DNA from: Daphnia carinata
Taxonomy: Eukaryota; Arthropoda; Branchiopoda; Diplostraca; Daphniidae
Length of the DNA stretch: 64,000 nucleotides
Assembly: GCF_022539665.2 (NCBI RefSeq)
Contig: NC_081333.1
Span: forward strand, 4,030,001 to 4,094,000
Direction of reading: 5' to 3'
Below, piece after piece: positions 26,620-38,213 of the stretch. The notes beneath the pieces were generated by a model. That model saw only the letters and a list, made by a program, of their open reading frames with translations, was not told the DNA's origin and did no database searches. The position numbers and the translations under genes are program-made. The number at the start of each line of letters is the position of its first letter. The first letter of the stretch is position 1.

Positions 26620-27611
26620 GGAGATTTCGTTTGTTTCTCTTCCCTATGTTCAAATAGTTGCTCAGCATCTCTCGACAATGTCCCGAGTCATTGTTCAACA
26701 AGTTGGACGTTTGTAGGGCATCTACCGTTAGTGTGCACACAAGACGATTCTATTTTTCTTTTTGAAATTTTAAGTTTCCTCGTTTTTCTTTTTTTTGTTG
26801 TTGTGGCGTAGAATTTATTTTTATACAACTCGAATGTGTCCTTCTGAAGCAAGAGGCCAAACAAACCACTTGACATCAACTTGAAAAGGAAGAAAAAAAG
26901 AATTCTCAAAACCAACAACTTGAACAGCTACAAAACCACATTACAACAAAATGTGTGTGTGTGCGTGAGTGTTGTGTAAAGCGGCAAAAGAAACTGGACG
27001 CCACCCATAAAAAAAAAAGGCGAGAAAAAAAAAATATATAAAATGTTGAAGCGCAGTGATTCATCATTTTAGGGGCGAAAAAAAAACGAGGGAGATTCTA
27101 TGGCTTCTGTGGAGCAACTTGAAAACGCAGCAAAGCGAGAATCGAATCTGCTTCATTTTCCTTAAACGATGTGACATTAGAAACCCATAAATAGAAGCCC
27201 ACAGCATCAAATGAAAGAACCAGTTACACGGACCATTCATTTCTTCGAATAGAATTCCGTCCTTTCAAGCTGTCAACATCGTTTTATCCTCATAAAAAAT
27301 TCTTCTGACGTAAAACGCAAAAGAAAAGGGCAATCGAAAAATTATAATCAGTAAATGCCATCTAGCGTCAAGGAAAAGAAACGAGTTAAAAAAAGATTTT
27401 TGAACAAAATGGCCACTCAAATAGAGGAAATAAATAACAAAACGAACCGGTGCGGGAGTAGATCACGAGAATATTAACCCAAACGAACTCCTATATCAAA
27501 TGTTGGTCGTAAAATTCCTATGATAAACCTCGGCCAATTCCTAACGCACGACACATACACCACCACCCCACGTAACACATGCAAATCAAGAAAATGTAAG
27601 TCCTTACTTGA

Positions 27612-29857
27612 TTATTGGTGGCCGAACTGGTCGTACTTGTCGAACGAGGGAAGATGAACGACAATGCGATACCAGATTGTCTTAGACCTGAGGTAACTGT
27701 AGCTGTTGTCAAATTGCACCACATCTACATAGGCGAGAGTCAACAAATAAAATAGTGTCACAATAATAATTTAACAAAGGCCGAGTTCCACCAATAAACA
27801 GTCACTAATTGCGGCGTTACACTTCTCCGAAGTGAAACAAACCACTGCTATACCACTAATGGCGAACACGACCGTAGCAACACAAAACACGATGCAAATG
27901 CACACTACAAAACCCTAACTCTAAATCAACTATTCAATTTTCAAAGAACGACCAAAGCTCTAAAGATAGAGTCTGGGTAAGGTAAAGGTTAATTCAAGGT
28001 CTTCCACAGAATAGGTCTGACGCAAACCCATCCCACAATCGACCTTGTCGGAGATCATGGGAATACATAGAAGTCTATCGATCAACTTAACGTTACCACT
28101 GCTAACATACATTAAGCTAATTTAGAGAAAATTCTACTTACAAAGGGCTGGCCTTGTACAGACGATTTCCCCTTCTTCCATTATCATATGACTTTCAACT
28201 CTTACGTTGTTGATAACGTCCACTTTATCTTTTTCATTTTCGAGGTAATAAACTCGGAAACCAATATCACCTTCTTCCGTCATGAATTCAAACCTTTTTA
28301 ATATTCAAGATTAATATTAAATTTTCTTTAAGGATTAAAAGTTTGATTTACTTGAGCGTTGAATTAGCTGCAACAATTTTAAATTCCAATTTCTTTTTCA
28401 TGCCACAAGACAATATCAAAGACGCCATGTCTTCCTTTGGAAGAGGTTTCTCCATGCCGAGGTAATAAGAGGACGGCACTGGTCCTCCCACATTTACCTG
28501 TTTAATTTATAAAAGACAGTGCAACAATTGAATGCGACAAGTTGAAATTAGTTGTTCCTAACTGGATTACACACCATGTTGGAACATTTCGCATCTCCAT
28601 TCGAGTCGGTCATCGTGCCACCGTAATGAACTGGAAGTTGATCCGCATCGATCTCCTTCAACAAAGCAGTACTCCATTCATTTTTGTCGAAACCAAAGAC
28701 GCTCATTTTATCCAATGTCGACTGATGCAGAAAGGGTTTCACCATGGAAAATACGAACGTGAAAGCCTTGGGTGCTATGGCAAATATGACAATGAATTTT
28801 TAAATTTCTTACGTGAAATATTAAAGAATATCTTACCGTTAATTATGAATACACGACGAAGGCTTTCAGGATAGTTAGCTTCGGATATTTTGATTGCTTC
28901 AAAACCAACTTCTCTGACTGCCAATAAAAAAATAAGCTTACTAGTGATTCCTACTAAATTTTGTAATAAATAACTTACATGGTTTGAAAGACATTTGTCT
29001 CATGGATAACCCATCCATGTCGATAAGAAATGTCTGATGGGTTACAGGTTTCCCAGCCAGCAATGAATTCTTCCTCATTGTTGCGCAATTGCTTTCCGCC
29101 ATGTACGTAAGATATCGCAAATAATCTCGTTTGCTGACTGATTGCAACATTCCCCTCCAGTCAGCTTTTCCAAACGCAATAATCGACACTGCATTTCATT
29201 TACGTAATTTAAAAAAAAAATACTTCAACGCGTTGGTAAAATACAGTCTGTTATAGAATACGATTTCAATTTACCAGGACAAGCAAATTTATCATTTCCG
29301 ATTGTGCTCATCGGGTAGTATTTAACAAGTACCATCGGTGGCCTTTGAATTAAAAAAGACATGAAAATGCTGCACGTTTATAGAAAAAGAAATGTTTTCA
29401 AGTAAAAAAAATTATTAAAAATCAGTATTTACTGCCATTGATCGAGGATCTCATCAACGCGATTCGCTCTTCTCCATTCTATAGACTTTGTAAAAATATA
29501 GGATATTCAGTAAATATGAAGCCAACAATACATTTCAAGCCAACTTACGCGTCTTAGCATTTTCTCGGCTTGAACTAAATCGAAATCACGAGCTGATTGG
29601 AAGAAATTGAAATGTATTTAAATGAAACTATGAATAACGTATCAATAAGTAATAAGTATCAATAAGCTTACCGACGAGCCATTTAACAATGTCATCACCA
29701 CTACCGTCATTCAGATTACAGTCTGCGATGTTTCGTTTAAACTGCATTAAATGATAAATATTAGAAGAAAAAAATTCGAATACCACACAAGAAATAGTAC
29801 AAACAAGTCGTATACCTGCTTCAAAATTTCTTCGCGAGTTTCGCACGATACGACCAT
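27612..29857 (-). CDS. SEC14-like protein S1 (CRAL-TRIO + GOLD), subfamily A
   Basis: Multi-exon gene read from ATG 29857 (MVVSCETREEILKQ, donor gtatac) to TAA 27612. The N-terminal helices carry DDIVKWLVG, FDLVQAEKMLRR and EWRRANRVDEIL. The CRAL-TRIO fold carries YYPMSTIGNDKF, DWRGMLQSVSKRDYLRYLTY, LIDMDGLSMRQM and NYPESLRRVFIING, then FSMVKPFLHQ and HYGGTMTDSNGD. The GOLD part carries FEFMTEEGDIGFRVYY, ESHMIMEEGEIVCTR and VVQFDNSYSYLRS. The order and motifs match vertebrate SEC14L2, which binds hydrophobic ligands in the CRAL-TRIO pocket; the ligand here is unknown. A longer in-frame start exists upstream, but the neighbour S2 has the same start (MVVSSENRAEILEQ), so I prefer 29857. A subfamily-A intron splits Q|PP between the EWRR exon and YYPM. 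The frame is intact. Confidence 0.92.
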
Positions 29858-31223
29858 CTTGGCACTGCAACTGTAAATCAACTTGCCAGTCCCCCTCACG
29901 ACTATTTTTTGCTCGTTCCTTGTCAGAACTAGGGTCACCAATAAAGGCGGGACTTGATTGGCTTTCTAGCTGTAAACCCATGATATACGTCTTCGAAGAA
30001 CTGCCAACCAATGGATTCATGCAGAGCGATAGAAAAGTGGATCGGTTCTAGTAATTGCCCTGTGTGCGCCATACTGGCATCTGGAAACGAACGAGGCTTT
30101 AACGCTTAGCCTTAAAATGGCGCCATAGCTCTGAAGCATTTAACTTAAACGAGATTCAATTGAATCAAATTGCTGTAAATTTACAACCGGGTTTGACTAG
30201 AGAAAAGCATCTAGAAAAATGAAAATTTTTACTCGTAACTTGTGCATTAGAGAATGACTAGTTTATATAACTGGCCTTCAATGCCCACGTGATTGCCACT
30301 TGATGCAAAAACAATGCAACACATGCTGATAGTTGAGTTCGTTGTGTACGACTCCCGGTGTACGACTGAGGTCAAAATAGCGCGAAATTAAATACAATTG
30401 GCAGACAAAATTGCGTGGAAACGGCAACGTCTCGTCGAAAATGGGGGGACGAGTGAGCAATAAAGAACATGCCAAATATGAAGCCCTTGCCCTTAAATAT
30501 TTCTTGCAACAATGAAGGCAGGGTAAGTAAACAGGAAGACAATGACCTTTTTCTAGCTAAAAAAATTCAGGGTTGAATATCCTAAAATTTTGTATTCATG
30601 GACGCCATCTGATAAACTTTTCCATTAAACTAGAACATCGAGCCCTGTTCGTTGAAAACAAGCCTGTTGACCAACTGGTGTTTTGCGTCTGAAATTTATT
30701 ACCAAATGATACATAATCAACACCAGATTTATCATCTGGATAGTTCCCTTCATCGAAATTGAAATTGGAGATGGACGAATTATATGTTTGATGACCAGAA
30801 AAATATTTAAGTGAAACTGACCAGCGTGTCGACATTTAAAAAATTAAATGTTAGAATTAATACACTGTACTAGAATTTTGGCTTATGTAATGTTAAGCAA
30901 AAAGAACCTCGGTCCCTTTCCTGTTTGGCAAAAAACGAGTATAACATGTTTTGCCTAGATAACGTAGATCGTAACATCTACAGCTGCGTCAGGCCAGTTT
31001 GTTAGAAACTACCAGATTGCAATAAGTGAACTGAGAAGACCTTTGGAATGTCGTTTATGTACTCTGATATATCGAACAGACAGTATACGTATTTCAATGA
31101 AATATAAACGGGGGCTATATGTGGTAAACATGTTTACAATGCACATTGTCTATGACATCTTGTTTTAAAAAAACCGAAATGATTGTCAATATCCATCACA
31201 ATTCCTCAGTTAGATGCAGTAGA
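29858..31223. other. S1/S2 intergenic DNA, partly duplicated
   Basis: This is the upstream region of S1. About 30330-31080 is recognisably homologous to the DNA upstream of S2 (see the paired repeat). A 79-codon minus-strand ORF at 30596-30835 lies inside the duplicated part but is not preserved in the other copy, so I do not annotate it as a gene. Confidence 0.6.
30330..31080. repeat. Intergenic duplication, copy 1 (upstream of S1)
   Basis: Shares ordered blocks with about 33505-34320: gttcgttgt followed by actgaggtc; ggggg then gagtgagcaa; cttgcaacaa then ggcagggtaag; catctggatagttc; and aaattgaaattggagatgg. Substitutions and indels separate the copies, so the duplication is not recent. 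Limits are approximate, estimated by eye. Confidence 0.75.
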
Positions 31224-33040
31224 TCAAGGAAAATCGATTGCGATTCTGTACCGGATTTCCTCAGATCGTAGGTAATTGTAACTGATGAATTCCACTACAT
31301 CTATGTGACAAAAAAACAATTAACTTGTGAATAACAGTCAGGTCTAAATTAACTTACGGAGGACTATTCGAGGGTACACAATTTCATCTTCTTCCATTAT
31401 CAAATTATCAATTTTTTCATTATTAACTAGATCTACCCTTTCGCCGTTTTTCTCCATGTAATGGATGCCGAAGCCAATGTCACCTTCTTGCCTCATAAAT
31501 TCCCACCTGTTGTGGAACCAATACAATCAGGTAATTAATAAAAAAACATTTGAATGTAAAATCATTTTTACTTGAGCATTGAATTGGCTTGCATGATTTT
31601 GTATTCAAGTTTTGTTTTACTACCCCTGGTCAACGTCAGTGACGTCATGTAATTCTTCGGAATGGGTTTCGTAAATTTGAGATAATAAGACTGCGGAACT
31701 TGTCCTCCCATGCAAAGCTGTTGGGTTACACTCGGTTAAGTTAATAGACATACCCAAAATCGAATAATAATTATGTCAATGCTTACCTTGCTGGAACATT
31801 TGATGTCTCCACTAGAGTCGGTCATCGTGCCACCGTAATAAACTGGAAGTTGATCCGCATCGATTTCTTTCAACAAAGCAGCACTCCATTCATTCTTGTC
31901 GAAACCAAAGACGCTGATTTTATTTAATGTCGACTGATGCAGAAATGGTTTCACCATGGAAAACACGTACGTGAAGATCCTGGGTGCTGACAAATAACAA
32001 ATAATTTTAAATCTTTTTCGAATTGAAATAGCAAAAGAAACATTTTACCGTTGATTATGAATACACGACGAAGACATTCAGGATAATTTGCCTCGGATAG
32101 TTTGATTGCCTCCATGCCAATTTCTCTTACTATCAGTGAAAATGAGTATATTTCAAATTTCAATTCAGATAAATAATATACATGGCCTGTAAGTCCTTTG
32201 CCTCATGGATAATCCATCCAGGTCGATAATAAATGTCTGATGAGTGATGGATTTCCCAGTCAGCAACGAAGTCTTTCTCATTCTTGCGTGATTTGCTTCC
32301 GCTATGTAGATTAGGTATCGCAACCAATCTTCTTTAGTGACCGATTGCAATATTCCTCGCCAATCAGCTCTTCCAAATGACGCAATTAACACTGCAATCA
32401 TTCCAGTTTTGCCAATTAAAAACCCCCAAAATAAATAAAGAAATTTTGGTTTGTTTAAAACTGAACGTCAATTTACCAGGACAACAAAATTTATCATTGC
32501 CGATAACGCTCATGGGATAGTACTTGGCAAGGACCAATGGTGGACTTGACAGAAACAGGGAAAATGAAGTTAGTCAAATACAAAACAGAACATTTTTTAG
32601 TCAAAAAAATTATTATAAATTACTACTCACGACCATCGGTGGAGGATCTCATCAACGCCGTTAGCTCTTCTCCACTCAACAGACTGTGTAAAAACAGAGT
32701 GTTAAATCAAAGTTAACGCTTATCAGTCCATGTATATAATCCAAACTGTCTTACGCGTCTAAGCATGTTTTCAGCTTGCTCCAGGTCAAAACTACAAACT
32801 GATTTGAAACCCAAAAAATTTTGTTCAATCAAGCAATGAGTATAACATGTAACCAAGTTTACCAATAAGCCATTTAATGACGTAATCATCATCATCACGA
32901 ATCAGGTGGCAATCAGCGATGTTTCGCTTAAACTGAATTAAAGTAATACAAACAAATTCAAAATCAATTCTAACAATGAAAACTTTCTAGTTCAATACCT
33001 GTTCTAAAATTTCCGCTCGATTTTCACTCGATACGACCAT
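31224..33040 (-). CDS. SEC14-like protein S2 (CRAL-TRIO + GOLD), subfamily A, altered GOLD tail
   Basis: Read from ATG 33040 (MVVSSENRAEILEQ) to TGA 31224, with the same exon plan as S1 and S3. The CRAL-TRIO part looks normal: DWRGILQSVTKEDWLRYLIY, IIDLDGLSMRQR, NYPECLRRVFIING, FSMVKPFLHQSTLNKISV and YYGGTMTDSSGD. The GOLD core WEFMRQEGDIGFGIHY is recognisable, but the end has drifted. The neighbours' E-x-x-C ending is DEIVYPRIVL here, the conserved Tyr at the last splice junction becomes His, the EFDNSYS block reads EFISYNY, and the protein stops early after AIDFP. Splice sites and frame stay intact, so this may be an active paralog with relaxed constraint on GOLD rather than a pseudogene. 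Confidence 0.9.
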
Positions 33041-34606
33041 CTTGATGTTGGAACTGCTAACTAACTTGCCCGTTACGCTCGCAAGACTTTATTATGTTAG
33101 TTTCCGTGAAGCTAATGTCAGCAATAGAGGCGTGACTTGATGGGTTTTTAAGCCAAGCGATTGATTTCCATGTAAAATGCTACTCCAACGTTGTTTTTTC
33201 TACATGTAAACCGATAAGTCAGAATAGGCGGGTTGGTATGGACTTAAAGTGCCAAGTTCAAGTCGTCATCTGAAACTAAAGAGATTTTAGTTAATCACAT
33301 TTAAGACATCATAGTTGACACACAATTTTATTTGATTGACTTTCATTCTTTTCACTTCAACATCAGAATTACTGTCTGGTAGCACGGGTCGTGGAGTGTG
33401 AAAAGTCAGACGTTAAAATGCACAGTAAACGCCCAAATTTACTTATTATGTAACTGACCTTCAATAGGACAAAAAAATAGGAGCGCAAAGCAATATGGTT
33501 CGTTGTATCCGACAACCACTGTTCAACTGAGGTCTAAAAACTGAGGTCTAAAAATTTGAACAAAATTTAATAGCTGTGTTCTGGAAACCCTTCAAAATAG
33601 GGGGAAGAGTGAGCAACATCATTCCTTTCCTCTTCAAAATATCTTGCAACAACGAAAGGCAGGGTAAGCAAACTACAATGTAGCCGTTTTTCGTTTTCAA
33701 GTCAGGATTGTTAGAAATCCAAAAATATTTAAATGAATGGTCGGCATATGTAAAATGGTTGCTTCTTAAAATTAGATTCGAGTGCCGACCGTTAGTAACA
33801 AGAGTGCTGATCAACGGATATTTTGCAATTAATGATCAAATAAAACGTAATCAAAATTGCACATATTTTCAAAGAATTACATTTCTTTTAAGAGCCGAAT
33901 CAGCAACAACACCCGTGTCCAGCAAACACCAGATACATCATCTGGATAGTTCGATAAGTCCTTTATCAAAATTGAAATTGGAGATGGTCGTATTGAATGT
34001 TTAATTAAACAGACGGAGACTACATAGCACATAAAGGCTTTTCTAAAAACATATCGGATAGAATAAACACACTGTTCCGAATTCCAGATTATGTAGTGTC
34101 AAGTAAACACTCGATTTTTCTCCATTTGGCAAGAACAGGGTAGGCCACACATGCATACATTAGGGAACACATTCAAATCATAAACATACGCAGCTGCAGC
34201 ATGCTATAACTCCTCGAAAACTAACAGATGGCATGAATTTAACGATAGTGAACTTACATGACCTTTCTAGCGAACGGATGTCTTAAAATTACGAACTCTG
34301 CTGTATCCTACAAAAACTGCAAATTAAAGCTTTAAAAAACAAACAAACATGAACATAGCCAAACACTTTAGCTGAAAACTTTAATTCATTAAAACATTAA
34401 TTACCAATTTGTTGGGCTTAACGTAATTTTTTCGCGCGAATCGAATACGTTATGCTTGATCAGATAAAGCGACAATGATAGATTTGAGAAAACGTAAACC
34501 TTGTTAACAACACTTGTAAAATTCCGCAACAGCATGCTGGTAATAATTCTTTACAGAACTATAAACGTTTGTCTAAAGCAATAAAAGTTGTCAACCATTT
34601 CCAATT
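33041..34606. other. S2/S3 intergenic DNA
   Basis: Upstream region of S2, holding the second copy of the intergenic duplication at about 33505-34320. No coding signal seen. Confidence 0.6.
33505..34320. repeat. Intergenic duplication, copy 2 (upstream of S2)
   Basis: Partner of about 30330-31080, in the same orientation and the same position relative to the downstream S gene. It contains a local doubling of the block actgaggtctaaaa. Both copies keep ggcagggtaag, which resembles a plus-strand splice donor. Confidence 0.75.
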
Positions 34607-36546
34607 TCATTCTTCTTTCGGATCGAATTCCTCGTACGGTACATTGGATGAAGGGAGATCGACGATGATGCGGTACCAGATTTTCTTTGACCGTAAGAAA
34701 CTGTAGCTATTGTCAAATTCCACAACATCTATGTTACATCAAATGAAATCAAATGACAATTAGATTGTGATTAACATTGAACACTCAAATATCGACGAAC
34801 TTACAGAGGACTGGCCGAGTGCATGCAACCTCGCCTTCTTCCATAATTAAATTACTTTCAACTCTTTCGTTGTTGACTAGATCTACCCTCTCACCGTTTC
34901 GCTCCACGTAATGGATACCGAAGCCAATGTCCCCTTCCTCCGTCATAAATTCCCACCTTTTGATTAAAATCAGGTTATTTATTGAGAATATCTTCATTGT
35001 AAAGGTTACCGTTACCTGAGCACGGAATTGGTTTGAATAATTTTGTACTCAAGTTTTTTCTTACTGCCACTAGACAACGTCAAAGACGTCATGTACTCCT
35101 TGGGCGTCGGTTTCACCACTTCCATGTAATATGATGGTGGTACTTCTCCACCCAAGCAAATCTTTTCATTCCAATGAATTATTAAAAGGTTCTGTAACAA
35201 TTGAATGATGATGTCTCACCTTGCTGGAACATTTAGGGTCTCCATTTGAGTCCGTCATCGTGCCGCCATAATAAACTGGAAGTTGATCCGCATCAATTTC
35301 TTTCAGCAAAGCAGCGCTCCATTCATTTTTGTCGAAGCCAAAGACGCTGATTTTGTCCAACGTCACCTGGTGCAGAAATGGTTTCACCATAGAAAAGACG
35401 AAAGTGAAGGCCTTGGGCGCTAACAAACAGCAATTAATTTTTTAGTTTTTTAAAAACTGATATAACAAGGAAGATTTTACCATTGATTATGAATACACGA
35501 CGAAGACTTTCTGGATAATTTGCCTCGGATAGTTTGATCCCTTCGATTCCAACTTCTCTAACTGACAGTTGAAAATTTGTTTTTCACCTTTTCGCATGAA
35601 ATATTTAAATATTAAGGACTCACAAGGCTTGTAGGACATTTGTCTCATCGATAATCCATCCATATCGATAATAAACGTCTGATACGTGACTGGTTTTTGT
35701 GTTTGCAAAGAATTCTTCCTCATTTCTTTGAAGCTCTTTTCGGCCATGTAACAAATGTACCGCAAATAATCTCGTTTACTGACCGATTGCAGAATTCCCC
35801 TCCAATCAGCATTGCCGAACGACACGATCCACACTTCATTTAAATGAACCGAATTAACTCAAATGGCTTAGAAACAATTTAATACAACCTCACCAGGACA
35901 TGATTGTTTATCGTTACCAATAATTCCCATTGGATAGTATTTGACCAGAACCAAAGGTGGCCTTAAATATTAAACAAAACAAGCATAACACGATTGATTA
36001 AACTTCGTACACTTCATTTGTAAACAATTCAAGCTAGCGTGAAAAAATTACTTACTCCCATTGCTCTACGATTTCGTCGATTCGGTTCGCGCGCCTCCAT
36101 TCCAATGACTGCGAAGAATAACCGAAATAAGGGTGTTGAAAGATTTGTTGAATTATGATAATAAAAAAAGGGGGGAAACTCACGCGTCGAAGCATCTTCT
36201 CAGCTTGATCGACATCAAAATTACGAGCTGTCAAAGATAAGCCATATCAGTTAGACATTCGCCCGTCACGTTTTCTTTAATCACGTTTCTCACCGTGCCA
36301 CTGGGGGCGTACAAAACAAAACGTTACAAAGCCGAAAATCATAACTTACCAACAAGCCATTTGACGACGTAGTCATCACTCGAGTCAATCAATTTGCAAT
36401 CTTTGATGCTTTCCTTAAGCTGAAATAAAGAACAATGGATTTTCTAGAACAAACGGAAATAAAATTTAAAAAAAAAAGAAAAAGACCCAAGTATTTACCT
36501 GAGCAAACGTTTCTTTTTGAAGCTCGTTCAATTGGGACAACATCAT
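34607..36546 (-). CDS. SEC14-like protein S3 (CRAL-TRIO + GOLD), subfamily A
   Basis: Read from ATG 36546 (MMLSQLNELQKETFAQ) to TGA 34607. I can assemble eleven exons to about 400 residues, close to the 403 of human SEC14L2. In order: DDYVVKWLVG, FDVDQAEKMLRR, EWRRANRIDEIVEQWE, the subfamily-A Q/E|PP intron, YYPMGIIGNDK, DWRGILQSVSKRDYLRYICY, IIDMDGLSMRQM, NYPESLRRVFIING, FSMVKPFLHQVTLDK, YYGGTMTDSNGD, then GOLD with WEFMTEEGDIGFGIHY, MEEGEVACTRPVL and YVVEFDNSYSFLRSKK. The last junction splits a Tyr codon (T|AT), as in most of the array. The tail ends in the acidic PYEEFDPKEE. This is the best reference copy for subfamily A. A cytosolic lipid-binding role is inferred from the family. Confidence 0.93.
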
Positions 36547-38213
36547 CTTGATGTTCGAGTTGTAAATCAAATGACAAGCAGGTCAGTTTTGCCTCTGTTT
36601 TATATATCCGGACGGGGAAAGGCGGGACTGAACGGCTTATGTAAGTAAACAAAAGGTGGACAGATAGATTATATTTTGCGATAAGATTCTTTCGAATACC
36701 TCCATTATGATTCGCGTATTCTTGATTAACACTACGTGACACACGAGGCATAAATCTGGTTTCCGGATCTGCTATGGATTTTGGAGTCAGCATGAAAGAT
36801 TGATGTTGATGTCAAGAACAGCTCCTCTCTGCCGATACAATCTTGATGCTTTATGGGCAAAAATTAATGGTTTTATTATGAATTAACAAAAGGTACATCG
36901 CCTACAGTTTTAAGTTAGCATTATCGTAGTACAATGGAAGGTTGACACCTTTATATTTTTAATTTAATTTGGCAAAGGTACGTAATTTAGTGGCTAAAAA
37001 GGTAGTAGCTGTTGATACATGACATAACTCGCGGATAAATAAGTTAACCCTGTAGGTAGAATAAATCATACAAGTTTGATAACGAAACATGTCGATGAGT
37101 ATCCTTTGACCTCGACTGTAGAACAGCTATTTTTATAATAAATTCTTAACATTTGTTGCTTAATTATTTATCGCGAGTACATGCAGACTTAGTTCTTACG
37201 CCATGCCAAGCAACGTAGATTACAGTAATGCTTTCTAAAATAGAAACAACAAGACCTAAAAAGGGGATCTTTGGAACTGTTTGTAGCTATTTATGGAAAT
37301 TGGTTAGACATGTCAACAGATAACTCAACCGGGCAAACGCACAAGCTACGACTTTTGAACATTTTAACCACAGCTAATGAGGGCTAAAGAAAGTTGAGCT
37401 TCACGTTTGAAGTGTATCCGAGGATGGTTTACGTAACAGAAACAGAAAAAGGACGACCATAAGAAAAAATCCATAACCTTTAGACATAGCTCGTCATCAA
37501 ACCATACCTATTTCATCCATACCAAGTTCATATTAATCAAATTCGAGAACAGATGTAAGCTGAATCAAATTGTACTGTTATGAAATTGCTCATAACAATT
37601 TTGTAGTTTTTAAGCTTATAAAATTTTAAATGTAATTAAAACAGTCAAAATGAAAATCGTTTCTTACCAAAAATCACAACAAAAACAGATGTATCTTGAA
37701 CTTGGGCAATTTCATAGGTCTGCGACCTTACACCAACTACTGGAAAGTACACGTGTATTTTGTCTAGTCCTAAGGTTGGGGGGCCTTCACATAGAGGTAG
37801 GGTAAGAAAAAGGGCGCCAAAATCGTCGAAAATCATGGGAGGGGGAAACAAAATTTTGTATAATTTTCAGCCAAAAGCAGTGACACGTCACCCTCTACAA
37901 AAACAAAAACAGATTCAAGGGCAACGATGTTCAGTTCAAGAATGGGAGGTAGGGTACGCAAATACCAAAGGATCAAAACCTATGCAAATGACCACATCCA
38001 AAAAAGAAACTATGAAATAAAAAAAAAACATGGCAGAATCGATAACAATGAATTCAATTAGGAAAAATTTCCTTTTCATCGTCACCAGAAAAAAAGAAAC
38101 ACAATAGTCAAAGCCAATTATCACCCATTTATTTGACACAGAATTTTCTTTTACTCTTACACAAAAACATTAAAAGAATGATAACACATTCAATACCTGT
38201 TTATCAGATAACT
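36547..38213. other. S3/S4 intergenic DNA
   Basis: About 1.7 kb upstream of S3 with no coding signal I trust. It is AT-rich but nearly free of long homopolymers, unlike the left third of the window. Confidence 0.5.

Larger units (their letters stand above)
12759..27611. other. Gene-free stretch between ADAMTSL and the SEC14L array
   Basis: I find no multi-exon coding signal in this stretch on either strand. Until about 25.3 kb it is full of A, T, G and C homopolymers (for example A30 at 20204-20233 and C22 at 25065-25086), plus (AC)n at about 15892-15920 and (AATA)n at about 21475-21497. Islands without long runs occur at about 16.85-17.7 kb and 25.9-27.6 kb and could hold regulatory DNA. 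The ADAMTSL promoter should lie just above 12758. Confidence 0.55.

Noticed and set aside
30596-30835. 79-codon minus-strand ORF upstream of S1
   Set aside because: It lies in the duplicated intergenic DNA. The matching sequence upstream of S2 does not keep the frame, and no splice signals or known motifs support it.
36389-36793. 134-codon minus-strand ORF overlapping the S3 first exon
   Set aside because: It is a frame shadow across the S3 first exon and intron extended into the spacer. The true exon frame is set by homology to the other S genes.
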